NCBI GenBank assembly: GCA_905210855.1
Contig: CAJLYL010000013.1
Location: forward strand, 1 to 29,086
DNA from: an uncultured Clostridia bacterium
GTDB lineage: Bacteria > Bacillota > Clostridia > UMGS1810
Direction: 5' to 3'
DNA: 29,086 nt
The notes beneath the pieces are model-generated. The model saw only the letters and a list, made by a program, of their open reading frames with translations, was not told the DNA's origin and did not search any database. Below are positions 1 through 7,147 of this stretch, one piece after another. Every line of letters begins with the position of its first letter. Within the stretch, counting starts at the first letter, position 1. The position numbers and the translations under genes are program-made.

Positions 1-133
1 GTATGTATTTTTTATTCTTGACTCCTCGGACAGCAGTGCAGTAGCGCTGAACTCGCCGTCTGAGAATAAAAAATATACACACCTCCTTTGACGGAATGTT
101 TTCGACGCTCAAAATATAATATACACCCCTTCG
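1..133. repeat. Nested palindromic element, copy 1 (left part cut by window edge)
   Basis: Bases 1-82 form the inner inverted repeat of the family: a left arm starting GTATGTATTTTTTATTCTTG and a right arm ending GAGAATAAAAAATATACAC around a central hairpin (CAGTGC/GCGCTG). After a spacer containing TTTCGACG, the right outer arm is at 110-130 (CAAAATATAATATACACCCC). The matching left outer arm would lie before base 1. The centre is nearly identical to the copy at 15003-15216. It lies beyond the ppk terminator and encodes no convincing protein. Confidence 0.85.
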
Positions 134-141
134 TATTTACC

Positions 142-185
142 GCAAAAAATATCGTTATGCTCACCTTTGGCATAACGATATTTAT
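142..185 (-). terminator. Intrinsic terminator of ppk1
   Basis: A perfect 14-bp stem (147-160 with 170-183, core ATCGTTATGC) has a 9-nt loop. On the minus strand it runs into a tract of six T. It begins a few bases beyond the ppk stop codon, as expected for a Rho-independent terminator. Confidence 0.8.
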
Positions 186-188
186 GTT

Positions 189-2312
189 TTATCTGACAAA
201 CCTTTTTGCAAATTTTTTAAGACGGCTGCGGATTCTCCGCACCCCTTTTTCACGTTCCGCCGGAATGTGAGGCGAATTTTCCATGAAATATTCCTGCGAA
301 TCAAACGGCGCGGCGCTGTGCAGGCGCGAATATGTGCCGTCGGACATCATCTCGGACGCCTTTGCTGTGTCGTGCAGCTGCGATTGCAAAATCCATTGCA
401 GCTGCGCGCGCAGCTGCGCGTCCTTTATCGGGCAGGCAATCTCCACACGTCGGTTGAGGTTGCGCGTCATCAAATCCGCAGACGAAATATACATCTCCGC
501 CTCGCTGCCGCGCCCGAACTGATATATGCGCGCGTGCTCCAGGTAGCGCCCCACAATGCTTATTATGCGCACATTGTCCGTGTAGTTCGGTATGTTTGGC
601 AGAATGCAGCAGATGCCGCGGATAATCAAATCCACATGAACCCCTGCCTGCGACGCCTCGGAGATTTTGTCGATAATCTCGCGCTCGGTCACCGAGTTTG
701 CCTTTATGCAGATGTAGCCGTCGCTGCCCAGGGCAATCTGACGGTCGATTTTGTCTGCAAGCATGGATTTTATGCCGAATGGCGAAACGCACAGCTCGTC
801 ATATTTTCCGTCAAGGTTGTTGACGGGCATATTGCGGAAGAACACCGCCGCGTCCTCGCCGATTGCGGAATCCGCTGTCATCAGGCTTAGGTCGGTGTAC
901 ATAGCGTTTGTCTTTTCGTTGTAGTTGCCTGTGCCGATTTGGGTTATATATCCCGTGCGGTTGTGGCTGCGGTAGGTTATTAGGCATATTTTGCTGTGGC
1001 ACTTGAAGCCCTCTGCGCCGTAGATTACCTGACAGCCGGCGTTTTCCAGCATTTTTGACCACGCCAGGTTGTTGGATTCGTCAAACCGCGCGCGCAGCTC
1101 CATAAGCACAAGCACCTCTTTGCCGTTTTCGGCGGCCCGGCAGAGCGCCTGCACTACCTTTGACGTGGATGCAAGCCGATAGATGGTTATCTTGACCGAC
1201 AGCACCCTCGGGTCGTCCGCCGCCTCGTTCAGCAGGCGCAGAAACGGCTCCACGGGGTCATAGGGAAAAAACAGCAGACGGTCGCGCTGCTGCACCTGAG
1301 AAAAAACGGATTGATTTTTATCCAAATCCTCCGGCCATGCGGCAGTGTACGGCTTGTACATCAGTTTTGACGAAACTCCCTTCGGCAGTGCCCTCGTGAG
1401 GGCAAACACATAACGCATATTGAGCGGACAGTCATCCGTGAAAATCCGATGTGTGCTCACGCGCACAACAGACGTCAGCTCGGACATAAAGTTATCCGAT
1501 ATCTCCGCGCTCAGCTCCAGCCGCATAACGCCCAGGTGGTCGCGCTTTTTTAGAAGTTTTTTCATGTGCACGCGGAAAGTATCGTCGTTGTCATCAAACT
1601 TTTCGTCATCAAAATTAATGTCGGCGTTGCGCGTAACGCAGATTACGCAGCTCTCCCTCACGGCATACGCGCCGAAGAGCGACGGCAGTGCGCGCAGCAG
1701 AATATTTTCGCTGCGGACATAGCGTTTGCCGTCGGCAAGCATCAAAAACGGCGGCAGGCTCTCGGGCAGCGGAACAATGCCGATTGCTTTGTGCCCCTTT
1801 TTGTTTTCGAGCAGCGCCGCGGCGTACAGATTTTTGTTTACAAGGTGGGGTATGGGGTGGTTTGCGCCTATCAGTATCGGCGACAGAATCGGCAGCATCT
1901 CCGTCCTGAAAAATCGGTTGATGCGCTTGAGGTCGGCGCTGTCGGCTTTGTCGGGAGAAATATCCTCAATGCCGCTGTGCGCAAGTTCCTGCATGGTGAG
2001 GGTGTACAGCCGTTTTTTCAGCTCCAGCAGCCCGGGAACGGCGCGATAGATGCGGCGCAGCTGTTCGTCAGCGCTCCAGCCGGTTTTGTTGTCCGTGTCG
2101 TCGGGAGTCACGCTTGCTATATCGAACAGACTGCCCACGCGCACCATAAAAAATTCGTCAAGGTTGGATGAAAATATTGAAATAAACTTGAGCCTCTCGA
2201 GCGGCGGCACGGTGCGGTCGGACGCTTCCTCAAGCACGCGGCGGTTGAATCTGAGCCAGCTCAGTTCTCGGTTTTGAGTACAGCGGTATTTTCGCTTAAG
2301 ATTTTTTGACAT
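189..2312 (-). CDS. ppk1: Polyphosphate kinase 1 (PPK1)
   Basis: This enzyme reversibly transfers the terminal phosphate of ATP onto inorganic polyphosphate chains, storing phosphate and energy in the cytoplasm. The protein is 707 aa, normal for PPK1. It opens with the N-terminal domain signature NRELSWLRFNRRVLEEA. Both catalytic histidines of the phospholipase-D-like domains are present: His439 in KCHSKICLI, the autophosphorylated residue matching E. coli His435, and His593 in RYLEHARI, matching His592. I chose the ATG at 2312 because AGAGAGGAA lies 8-10 nt upstream; a longer in-frame start at 2375 would translate through a tRNA-like palindrome. The gene stands alone with its own terminator. 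Family assignment is secure. Confidence 0.97.
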   Translation of the reverse strand: MSKNLKRKYRCTQNRELSWLRFNRRVLEEASDRTVPPLERLKFISIFSSNLDEFFMVRVGSLFDIASVTPDDTDNKTGWSADEQLRRIYRAVPGLLELKKRLYTLTMQELAHSGIEDISPDKADSADLKRINRFFRTEMLPILSPILIGANHPIPHLVNKNLYAAALLENKKGHKAIGIVPLPESLPPFLMLADGKRYVRSENILLRALPSLFGAYAVRESCVICVTRNADINFDDEKFDDNDDTFRVHMKKLLKKRDHLGVMRLELSAEISDNFMSELTSVVRVSTHRIFTDDCPLNMRYVFALTRALPKGVSSKLMYKPYTAAWPEDLDKNQSVFSQVQQRDRLLFFPYDPVEPFLRLLNEAADDPRVLSVKITIYRLASTSKVVQALCRAAENGKEVLVLMELRARFDESNNLAWSKMLENAGCQVIYGAEGFKCHSKICLITYRSHNRTGYITQIGTGNYNEKTNAMYTDLSLMTADSAIGEDAAVFFRNMPVNNLDGKYDELCVSPFGIKSMLADKIDRQIALGSDGYICIKANSVTEREIIDKISEASQAGVHVDLIIRGICCILPNIPNYTDNVRIISIVGRYLEHARIYQFGRGSEAEMYISSADLMTRNLNRRVEIACPIKDAQLRAQLQWILQSQLHDTAKASEMMSDGTYSRLHSAAPFDSQEYFMENSPHIPAEREKGVRRIRSRLKKFAKRFVR

Positions 2313-2328
2313 AAGGTTTCCTCTCTTA

Positions 2329-2374
2329 GGCAAACGGGACTCGAACCAATGCGGGTTCGAGTCCCGTTTGCCCA
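2329..2374. repeat. Perfect 19-bp inverted repeat made of a tRNA 3'-end sequence
   Basis: The arms at 2329-2347 and 2354-2372 are perfectly complementary with a 6-nt loop. Read on the plus strand, 2351-2374 looks like the 3' end of a tRNA: T-stem GCGGG, T-loop TTCGAGT, T-stem CCCGT, then acceptor strand TTGCCCA. No tRNA body precedes it; that space is the ppk start region. The palindrome sits in the ppk 5' leader, ending about 17 nt before the start codon and next to the ribosome binding site. Confidence 0.85.
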
Positions 2375-2418
2375 CAGTTCTCTTTCTTATAATATTCTTA
2401 TCAATTTGTCATATTTTT

Positions 2419-2447
2419 ATTATAAAACAAGAGATTCTGTTTTTTAA
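2419..2447 (-). promoter_or_regulatory. Candidate sigma-A promoter of ppk1
   Basis: On the minus strand a consensus -10 TATAAT (2424-2419) is preceded at 17 nt by a weak -35, TTAAAA. It would give a leader of about 100 nt containing the tRNA-like palindrome. The -35 match is poor, so this is tentative. Confidence 0.45.
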
Positions 2448-2505
2448 GGCAAATCTTTGTGCACGGGGGAAATATATATCTTTTCGCCCGCCTGCCATTG
2501 TGCGA

Positions 2506-3258
2506 TTATCGCATTGTTAAGTCTTTTATAATCTCGCCTGCCATAATCAGCCCGACGGCGGACGGCACAAAAGCCGTGCTCCCGGGCACTTGGCGGCGCT
2601 GTGTGCACTTGCGCGCCGTCCCGGGCGGACAGATGCAGTTTGTTTTGCAGCCTGCCTCGCCGTCGTCAATGGGGGTAAGCGCCTTTTCACGTGAGTAAAC
2701 CACCTTGAGGTGCTTTATGCCGCGTTTTTTCAGCTCATAGCGCATTGCGCGCGCCAGGGGGCACACGGAGGTTTTGTATATGTCTGCCACTTCAAATGCC
2801 GATGGGTCAAGCTTGTTTCCTGCGCCCATTGAGCTGATTATCGGTGTGCCGCTCCTGTCGGCATTCATCACAAGCTCTATCTTGCCCGTGACGGTGTCTA
2901 TGGCGTCAGCCACATAGTCATAGAGCGAAAAGTCGAATTCATTCGCCGTCTCGGGGGTGTAAAATGTCTTGTAGGTGTGCACCTTTACGTCGGGGTTGAT
3001 GTCCGCAATGCGCTCCGCGGCAACGTCCACTTTGTATCTGCCCACGGTGCTGCGTGTGGCGATTATCTGTCTGTTTATGTTGGTCAGGCACACCTTGTCG
3101 TCGTCTATGAGGTCTATCTCGCCTATGCCGCTGCGCACGAGCGCCTCTACAATATATCCGCCCACGCCGCCTATTCCGAATACCGCCACGCGTGAGTTTT
3201 TCAGTTTATCCATAGCTTCTTTTCCGAGCAGCAGCTCGGTACGTGAAAATTGGTTCAT
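2506..3258 (-). CDS. tcdA: tRNA threonylcarbamoyladenosine dehydratase (TcdA/CsdL, ThiF/E1-like)
   Basis: TcdA uses ATP to convert t6A37 in ANN-decoding tRNAs to its cyclic form (ct6A). The 250-aa protein shows the E1-like nucleotide-binding loop GIGGVG (residues 28-33), the acidic segment DDDKVCLTNINRQ (about 52-64), and the family's C-terminal block with KALTP, CPPG and the closing GLIMAGEIIKDL helix. The start has AAGGAGT about 7 nt upstream. It lies 3 bp after the hydE stop codon, so its ribosome binding site is inside the hydE 3' end and the two are probably translationally coupled. Other ThiF/MoeB/HesA members are possible, but length and motifs favour TcdA. A functional link to hydrogenase maturation is not established. 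Confidence 0.92.
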   Translation of the reverse strand: MNQFSRTELLLGKEAMDKLKNSRVAVFGIGGVGGYIVEALVRSGIGEIDLIDDDKVCLTNINRQIIATRSTVGRYKVDVAAERIADINPDVKVHTYKTFYTPETANEFDFSLYDYVADAIDTVTGKIELVMNADRSGTPIISSMGAGNKLDPSAFEVADIYKTSVCPLARAMRYELKKRGIKHLKVVYSREKALTPIDDGEAGCKTNCICPPGTARKCTQRRQVPGSTAFVPSAVGLIMAGEIIKDLTMR

Positions 3259-3261
3259 GGT

Positions 3262-4293
3262 TTACTCCTTTTTTACATTTCCTATGTCGGTCACAATGCG
3301 ATACCCTGCACTCTCCACGCGCTTTTCCAGGCATCCGCGGCACTGCGCCGCCTCGTCGCCGGTGCATATCTTGTTTTCGTACAGCTCATAAAGCTTGCGT
3401 ATGTCCGTCGGCGACAGGTTCGGCATAACCACATTTGCTCCGGCTTTCAGCCCCATCTCGCGACCGTTGGGGTCTATCGTGCCCAGCGCCGTGGTGGATG
3501 GTATCAGCGCATAGGGGAACATCAGCCGCAGTATGGATATCAGCCGCACCGTCAGCTGCGCCGTGCCGCACTCAAAGCCGGCAAACGGAGTTTCGCGGTG
3601 AGTGATGAACGGCCCTATGCCTATCATGTCCGGCTCAAGCTCTTGCAGAAAACGCAGGTCGGCTATCAGATTGTCCGTGGTCTGATACGGACTGCCCACC
3701 ATGAATCCCGAGCCGACTTGATAGCCTATTTCTTTCAGGTCAAACAGACATTTTTTGCGCGCCGCGCTGCTCATGGACTGCGGATGCAGCTTGGCATAGT
3801 GCGCCCCGTCAGCTGTCTCGTGGCGGAGCAGATATCTGTTTGCGCCGCTGTCGAACAGTCGCCGGTAGCTCTCGCGGCTGCGCTCGCCCACAGACAGGGT
3901 TATGGCGCAGTCGGGAAAATCTCCGCGTATGGCGCTCACTATGCCGCACAGTACGTCGTCTGTGAAAAAAGCGTCCTCGCCCCCTTGCAGCACAAAAGTG
4001 CGGAAACCGAGGGAATAACCCTCGCGGCAGCAGTCCAGTATGCCGTCCTTGGTGAGACGGTAGCGCAGGGCGCTGCGGTTGCTTTTGCGTATGCCGCAGT
4101 ACAGGCAGTCGTTGCGGCAGTAGTTTGTAAATTCTATCAGTCCGCGGATGTACACCTCGTCGCCGTATACGGCGCGGCGTACTCTGTCCGCACTCTCACG
4201 CAGGGCTTCGTCATATTCCGCCGTGTTTATAACGGCTGCAAGCTCGCCGTCGCTCAGGGTTCTGTCTCTTTCGAGTTTATTTATCAAATCCAT
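3262..4293 (-). CDS. hydE: [FeFe]-hydrogenase maturase HydE (radical SAM)
   Basis: HydE is a radical SAM enzyme acting after HydG in assembly of the diiron subcluster of the [FeFe]-hydrogenase H-cluster. The 343-aa protein has the radical SAM triad CX3CX2C at Cys59, Cys63 and Cys66 (YCRNDCLYCG). Near the C terminus it has Cys310, Cys318 and Cys321 in CX7CX2C spacing, matching the auxiliary [Fe-S] site known from Thermotoga HydE. The stretch YIRGLIEFTNYC is typical of HydE; biotin synthase and PylB are the nearest alternatives. It lies 23 bp after an Rrf2 regulator gene and 3 bp before tcdA in one operon. hydF, hydG and hydrogenase structural genes are not in this window. Confidence 0.93.
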   Translation of the reverse strand: MDLINKLERDRTLSDGELAAVINTAEYDEALRESADRVRRAVYGDEVYIRGLIEFTNYCRNDCLYCGIRKSNRSALRYRLTKDGILDCCREGYSLGFRTFVLQGGEDAFFTDDVLCGIVSAIRGDFPDCAITLSVGERSRESYRRLFDSGANRYLLRHETADGAHYAKLHPQSMSSAARKKCLFDLKEIGYQVGSGFMVGSPYQTTDNLIADLRFLQELEPDMIGIGPFITHRETPFAGFECGTAQLTVRLISILRLMFPYALIPSTTALGTIDPNGREMGLKAGANVVMPNLSPTDIRKLYELYENKICTGDEAAQCRGCLEKRVESAGYRIVTDIGNVKKE

Positions 4294-4316
4294 GTTTTTT
4301 ATTCCGCCTTTTGGGT

Positions 4317-4754
4317 TTATATAATGTAGTTGTTGGCATACATTGCTCTTTTTCTGTCGAGGATGTCTTGCAGGGTTATGCCGTCCAGGTAGTTGTTTAT
4401 CACATCATACAGTCCCTGCCACACATAGAGAGTGGGGCAGTCCGCGCTGCGCTCACATTGGTTGGGCTGCTGCTCCAGACACGCCACGGGCGCGAGTCCG
4501 CCCTCGGTCATCCGCAGTATCATGCCCACGGTGTATTTGTCCGGCGCCTGCGCCAGCTTGTATCCGCCCTGGAATCCTCTGTTTGTCAGCAGTATGCTTG
4601 AGCGGTTGAGTATGGGCACTATCTGCTCCAGATATTTTTTTGAAATCTGCTGCCGCTGCGCAATCTCCTTGAGCGACACATAACCCTCCTGCGCGTGCTC
4701 CGCCAGGTCGAGCAGCATACGGACGGCGTATCTGCCCTTGGTTGAAATCTTCAT
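4317..4754 (-). CDS. Rrf2-family transcriptional regulator with a three-cysteine cluster
   Basis: Rrf2 proteins are winged-helix regulators, many of which sense Fe-S status, cysteine supply, nitric oxide or redox. This 145-aa protein starts with the family signature MKISTKGRYAVRMLLDLA and has the DNA-contacting segment QQISKKYLEQIV. It carries three cysteines in CX7CX5C spacing in the region VACLEQQPNQCERSADCPT, resembling the IscR cluster loop, so an Fe-S cofactor is plausible. It is the first gene of the rrf2-hydE-tcdA operon. The start at 4754 is supported by AGAGGTG upstream. I infer that it autoregulates and tunes HydE to iron-sulfur or redox state. It could instead be an IscR or CymR-like regulator of genes elsewhere. 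Confidence 0.92.
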   Translation of the reverse strand: MKISTKGRYAVRMLLDLAEHAQEGYVSLKEIAQRQQISKKYLEQIVPILNRSSILLTNRGFQGGYKLAQAPDKYTVGMILRMTEGGLAPVACLEQQPNQCERSADCPTLYVWQGLYDVINNYLDGITLQDILDRKRAMYANNYII

Positions 4755-4782
4755 CTTTCATGCACCTCTTTCGTATATCATA

Positions 4783-4811
4783 ATAATAACATATATTTAG
4801 TAGGTTTTCAA
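4783..4811 (-). promoter_or_regulatory. Sigma-A type promoter of the rrf2-hydE-tcdA operon
   Basis: On the minus strand, -35 TTGAAA (4811-4806), a 17-nt spacer and -10 TATTAT (4788-4783). The predicted start is about 20 nt upstream of the rrf2 start codon, giving a short leader. Confidence 0.75.
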
Positions 4812-4831
4812 GCAAAATTTTGCATGAATAC

Positions 4832-4873
4832 AAAAAAACACGGCTCGGATTTTTGACCGAACCGTGCTTTTTT
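4832..4873 (-). terminator. Intrinsic terminator after the small secreted protein gene
   Basis: A 10-bp stem with one wobble pair (CACGGCTCGG with CCGAACCGTG) is flanked by A7 and T7 tracts, so it is T-rich when read from either strand. It lies a few bases beyond the stop codon of the gene at 4882 and before the divergent-side promoter of rrf2. Confidence 0.85.
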
Positions 4874-4881
4874 TGAGAGCT

Positions 4882-5322
4882 TTAGAAATACTTTGCACTT
4901 GAGGTGCTCTTGGATTCCACAACTCCGCCGTGCGCGGTGTAGTGATCCACATATACGTCTATGTAGTCTCCCGATTTAGCGTCAACTTTAATCGTGGTTG
5001 ACAGCGAGTTTGTGCCGTAATCGTCGTACCGTCCCGACGAGTACAGCACGCCGTTTTTGAAAATGGTTACGTCATGGTAGATGTGGTCAACCTTTATAAA
5101 CGCTCTTGTTGAGACATTTACGTACATTGTGCTTGTTGCCGGAGTAAACGATATTGTACCGGCTTTTAAATACTTGCTGAACGGCACTATGCCGCCGGCG
5201 CTTGCTGCGGAGACGTCCGCCGTGGCCGGCGGCAGCGGCGCGGCGTAAGCTGCACCCATGGGTACAATCAGGCAGCAGCTCAATGCCGCCGCGGTTACTT
5301 TCCTGCTTAAATTTTTCTTCAT
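4882..5322 (-). CDS. Small secreted protein of unknown function
   Basis: The 146-aa product has a classical Sec signal peptide: a basic start (MKKNLSRK), a hydrophobic core, and a probable cleavage site near AAYAAP at residues 24-29. The remaining ~120 aa are rich in Thr, Ser, Tyr and Val, contain no cysteine and look like a single beta-rich domain, with the segments STMYVNVSTRAFIKVDHIYHD and GDYIDVYVDHYTA. I cannot name a family with confidence. ATG at 5322 is preferred over a TTG at 5331 because the AAGGGA motif is 11 nt before the ATG but only 2 nt before the TTG. It has its own terminator and lies downstream of the sigma/anti-sigma pair on the same strand, so it could be part of their regulon; that is inference only. 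Confidence 0.75.
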   Translation of the reverse strand: MKKNLSRKVTAAALSCCLIVPMGAAYAAPLPPATADVSAASAGGIVPFSKYLKAGTISFTPATSTMYVNVSTRAFIKVDHIYHDVTIFKNGVLYSSGRYDDYGTNSLSTTIKVDAKSGDYIDVYVDHYTAHGGVVESKSTSSAKYF

Positions 5323-5419
5323 TTTAATCAACTTCCCTTCGTGGTTTTTTTGTTACACTATAATAAACAATCTCGAGGGGAATTATTCTTCAAATTTTCG
5401 AAAAATTTTTTAAAAAATT

Positions 5420-6202
5420 TTATTTCAGGTATTTGAGCGTGTTCAGAATTGCGTTGAATTCTTTTTCCGATACATTGGAATCGATGTAATACTGCGTTGT
5501 ATCTGAATTCCATATAGCACTGTAATTTGTATCGCCTAGCTCACTTGTCATCTTCACCAAAACACCCGGCATACCGAGCACCTCAATGTCGCGTACCTTG
5601 TATTGATTATTCTCTGTAAGCATCTCTGTTTGACCTTGGAGTGAAACCGAACTTTCCTCTAAATTAATCCATTCATCGCCCTTTTCAAAGACGATAATTA
5701 CCTGAGAATAGTCATCCGTTATCTTTTTCAGTTCCATTCCGCGCGGCAGCCAGTCGGGGACTATGAGGCTGTCTTTTCTCTCAAATTCCTGTATCACATC
5801 ATATTCCGCACTGTCTGTCTTCTCCGTTTTTATAATCAGCGAGTCGCCGATAAGGGTTGCCGAGGTTTTGAACACAAACACACGCAGCGCGGAGACGGAC
5901 AGCGCGCCGACAGCCAGCACGGCAATAATCGCTGCGCAGATAAGGAGCTTTTTGTCAGGCAGCTTTCTTACGTTTTTCCTTTGCTCTTTCCGATTTTTTT
6001 GCTCCTGCGCCTTTTGCTCCGCTTTCGCTTTTGCCATAACTTCGGAGAATATCTCGTCCTTCATTGCGAGCATATTTTGTTCTTCCTCCGGCGTCATGTC
6101 ACAGTCAAAGCTGCCGTTTTCCATATCCCGAGCGTATTTTTCCGTTGCCTCTTCAAGGATGATATCCATTATTTTGTCGTTTCTTTCTCTTTGGTTTCCC
6201 AT
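5420..6202 (-). CDS. Membrane-anchored DUF4367-type protein, probable anti-sigma factor
   Basis: The 260-aa protein has a charged, helical N-terminal cytoplasmic part with a Lys/Gln/Glu-rich coiled-coil-like stretch (about 55-80). One transmembrane helix follows at about 86-107 (LLICAAIIAVLAVGALSVSA). The extracellular C-terminal domain, from about 145 to the end, contains VPDWLPRGMELKKI and NNQYKVRDIEVLGMPGVLVK, resembling DUF4367. Proteins of this layout encoded directly after an ECF-like sigma factor commonly act as its anti-sigma factor. The start codon lies inside the sigma gene, a 34-bp overlap that implies translational coupling. I do not see a zinc-finger (ZAS) motif in the N-terminal region, so inhibition would use a non-ZAS mode. 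Confidence 0.8.
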   Translation of the reverse strand: MGNQRERNDKIMDIILEEATEKYARDMENGSFDCDMTPEEEQNMLAMKDEIFSEVMAKAKAEQKAQEQKNRKEQRKNVRKLPDKKLLICAAIIAVLAVGALSVSALRVFVFKTSATLIGDSLIIKTEKTDSAEYDVIQEFERKDSLIVPDWLPRGMELKKITDDYSQVIIVFEKGDEWINLEESSVSLQGQTEMLTENNQYKVRDIEVLGMPGVLVKMTSELGDTNYSAIWNSDTTQYYIDSNVSEKEFNAILNTLKYLK

Positions 6203-6759
6203 AATCCCACCTCCTTTAGTTTTTCTCTCAGCATTGCTTTGCCGCGGTTCAGCTGAGTATACACCGTTTTAAGGCTTATGTTGCCCAAGTCTGCAATCTC
6301 CTGCGGAGTGCAGCGGAAATGCAGATTCATCGTCAGCACGTAGGCATATTTTTCGTCCATCTGTTTTATCTCTTTGTATATGTATTCCACGGTTTCGTTG
6401 CCTGCCACAATGTCTGCCGGGTCGCCGCCGTCGTCGGTCAGCGACTCTATAAAGTAGTCCTCATCGGGCACGGGGTATGTCAGCCTCTGCCTGCAATCTT
6501 TTATCGATTCGTTTATCGCTATGTGGCAGGTCAGCGTTACCATCCAGGCTCTTTCGGAGCCTGCGCGGGCTTTGTCAATCGTTGACCAGATTTTCAGCCA
6601 GATGTCCTGCATCACGTCCTTTATTATCTGCTTGTTGTACACCTTGGTACACACCAGTTTGTAGGTCAGCTCGTAGTATTTGTCGTACAGCCGCCGGAAT
6701 TTGTCTTCGTCCGATTCCGTGTTGCCGATTGTTATTGTAAATGTAAAAATAGATATCAC
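6169..6759 (-). CDS. Sigma-70 family (ECF-like) RNA polymerase sigma factor
   Basis: The 196-aa protein has region 2 at about residues 20-85 (KFRRLYDKYYELTYKL through VMQDIWLKIWSTI) and region 4 at about 130-182, with a helix-turn-helix in TPQEIADLGNISLKTVYTQL. There is no region 1.1 or 3, as in ECF sigmas. It precedes and overlaps a membrane-anchored DUF4367 gene, the usual sigma/anti-sigma arrangement. The only suitable start is a GTG at 6759 with a weak GAAAGAAG motif upstream, so the first ~12 residues are uncertain. Target promoters cannot be read from this window. Confidence 0.9.
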   Translation of the reverse strand: MISIFTFTITIGNTESDEDKFRRLYDKYYELTYKLVCTKVYNKQIIKDVMQDIWLKIWSTIDKARAGSERAWMVTLTCHIAINESIKDCRQRLTYPVPDEDYFIESLTDDGGDPADIVAGNETVEYIYKEIKQMDEKYAYVLTMNLHFRCTPQEIADLGNISLKTVYTQLNRGKAMLREKLKEVGLWETKEKETTK

Positions 6760-6803
6760 TTCTTTCGTAATGTCTGCATGGCAGTGTATGTTAGCCTACT
6801 CAA

Positions 6804-6833
6804 AGTATATCACGTCATGCTCACAAAAATCAA
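6804..6833 (-). promoter_or_regulatory. Candidate promoter of the sigma/anti-sigma operon
   Basis: On the minus strand, TTGATT (6833-6828), an 18-nt spacer and TATACT (6809-6804), about 45 nt before the GTG start. Upstream, 6860-6910 is almost pure A/T (runs such as AAAAAAATTTTTTAAATTTTTT), which could act as an UP element. An additional autoregulatory ECF promoter cannot be excluded. Confidence 0.45.
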
Positions 6834-6949
6834 TTGTTTGTGCGAAAAATGTGCAAAAAAATGTGTGAAAAAAATTTTTTAAATTTTTTCGGATTTTTTG
6901 AAGAATTTTTAGCTTCATGATTGTTTATATATAATGAGAGATATCTCAA

Positions 6950-7055
6950 TTTCCAAACGCACTGCCGTGTCGGTTGCTCCTTTTGCAAAAAAAATTCATA
7001 TAATCGGCACGGCGGCGCACTTTTCAAAGGCTTTTCAGCCGCTGTGCGTTGGAAA
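6950..7055 (+). promoter_or_regulatory. Predicted structured 5' leader (three-helix fold) before a small ORF
   Basis: Three helices can be drawn by eye. P1 pairs 6950-6962 with 7044-7055 (TTTCCAA and CGCAC, 12 bp with one bulged A). P2 pairs 6964-6975 with 7002-7013 (GCCGTGTCGGTT with AATCGGCACGGC, two wobbles). P3 pairs about 7013-7016 with 7038-7041. A possible -10 TATAAT lies at 6930-6935, but its -35 is poor. The P1 3' strand ends 9 nt before the GGGAGG ribosome binding site of the ORF at 7081. I do not recognise it as a known riboswitch class. The rest of 6760-7147 shows only A/T-rich sequence and the sigma promoter. Confidence 0.5.
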
Positions 7056-7080
7056 AATCATCTGAGGGAGGTGTGTTATC

Positions 7081-7134
7081 ATGTGGGATTTAGCGCAATA
7101 CCCCATTTTAGGCAAGAAGAATGCCATTACCTAA
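7081..7134 (+). CDS. 17-codon ORF, possible leader peptide
   Basis: The ORF reads MWDLAQYPILGKKNAIT and has a strong GGGAGGTG ribosome binding site 8 nt upstream of its ATG. Its stop codon TAA is part of TAAGGAG, which is the ribosome binding site of the next gene at 7148, so the two would be translationally coupled. There is no signal peptide or export motif. It may be a leader peptide, a small functional peptide or a fortuitous ORF. The good ribosome binding site and the coupling are the only evidence for translation. Confidence 0.45.
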   Translation: MWDLAQYPILGKKNAIT

Positions 7135-7147
7135 GGAGAAAATTAAT

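Noticed and set aside
2313..2375. Longer N terminus for PPK1 starting at 2375
   Set aside because: The extra 21 residues translate the tRNA-like palindrome, and a good ribosome binding site precedes the ATG at 2312.
2300..2375. A complete tRNA gene ending at about 2374
   Set aside because: Only the T-arm and 3' acceptor strand are present; the upstream bases are the ppk start region and do not form D or anticodon arms.
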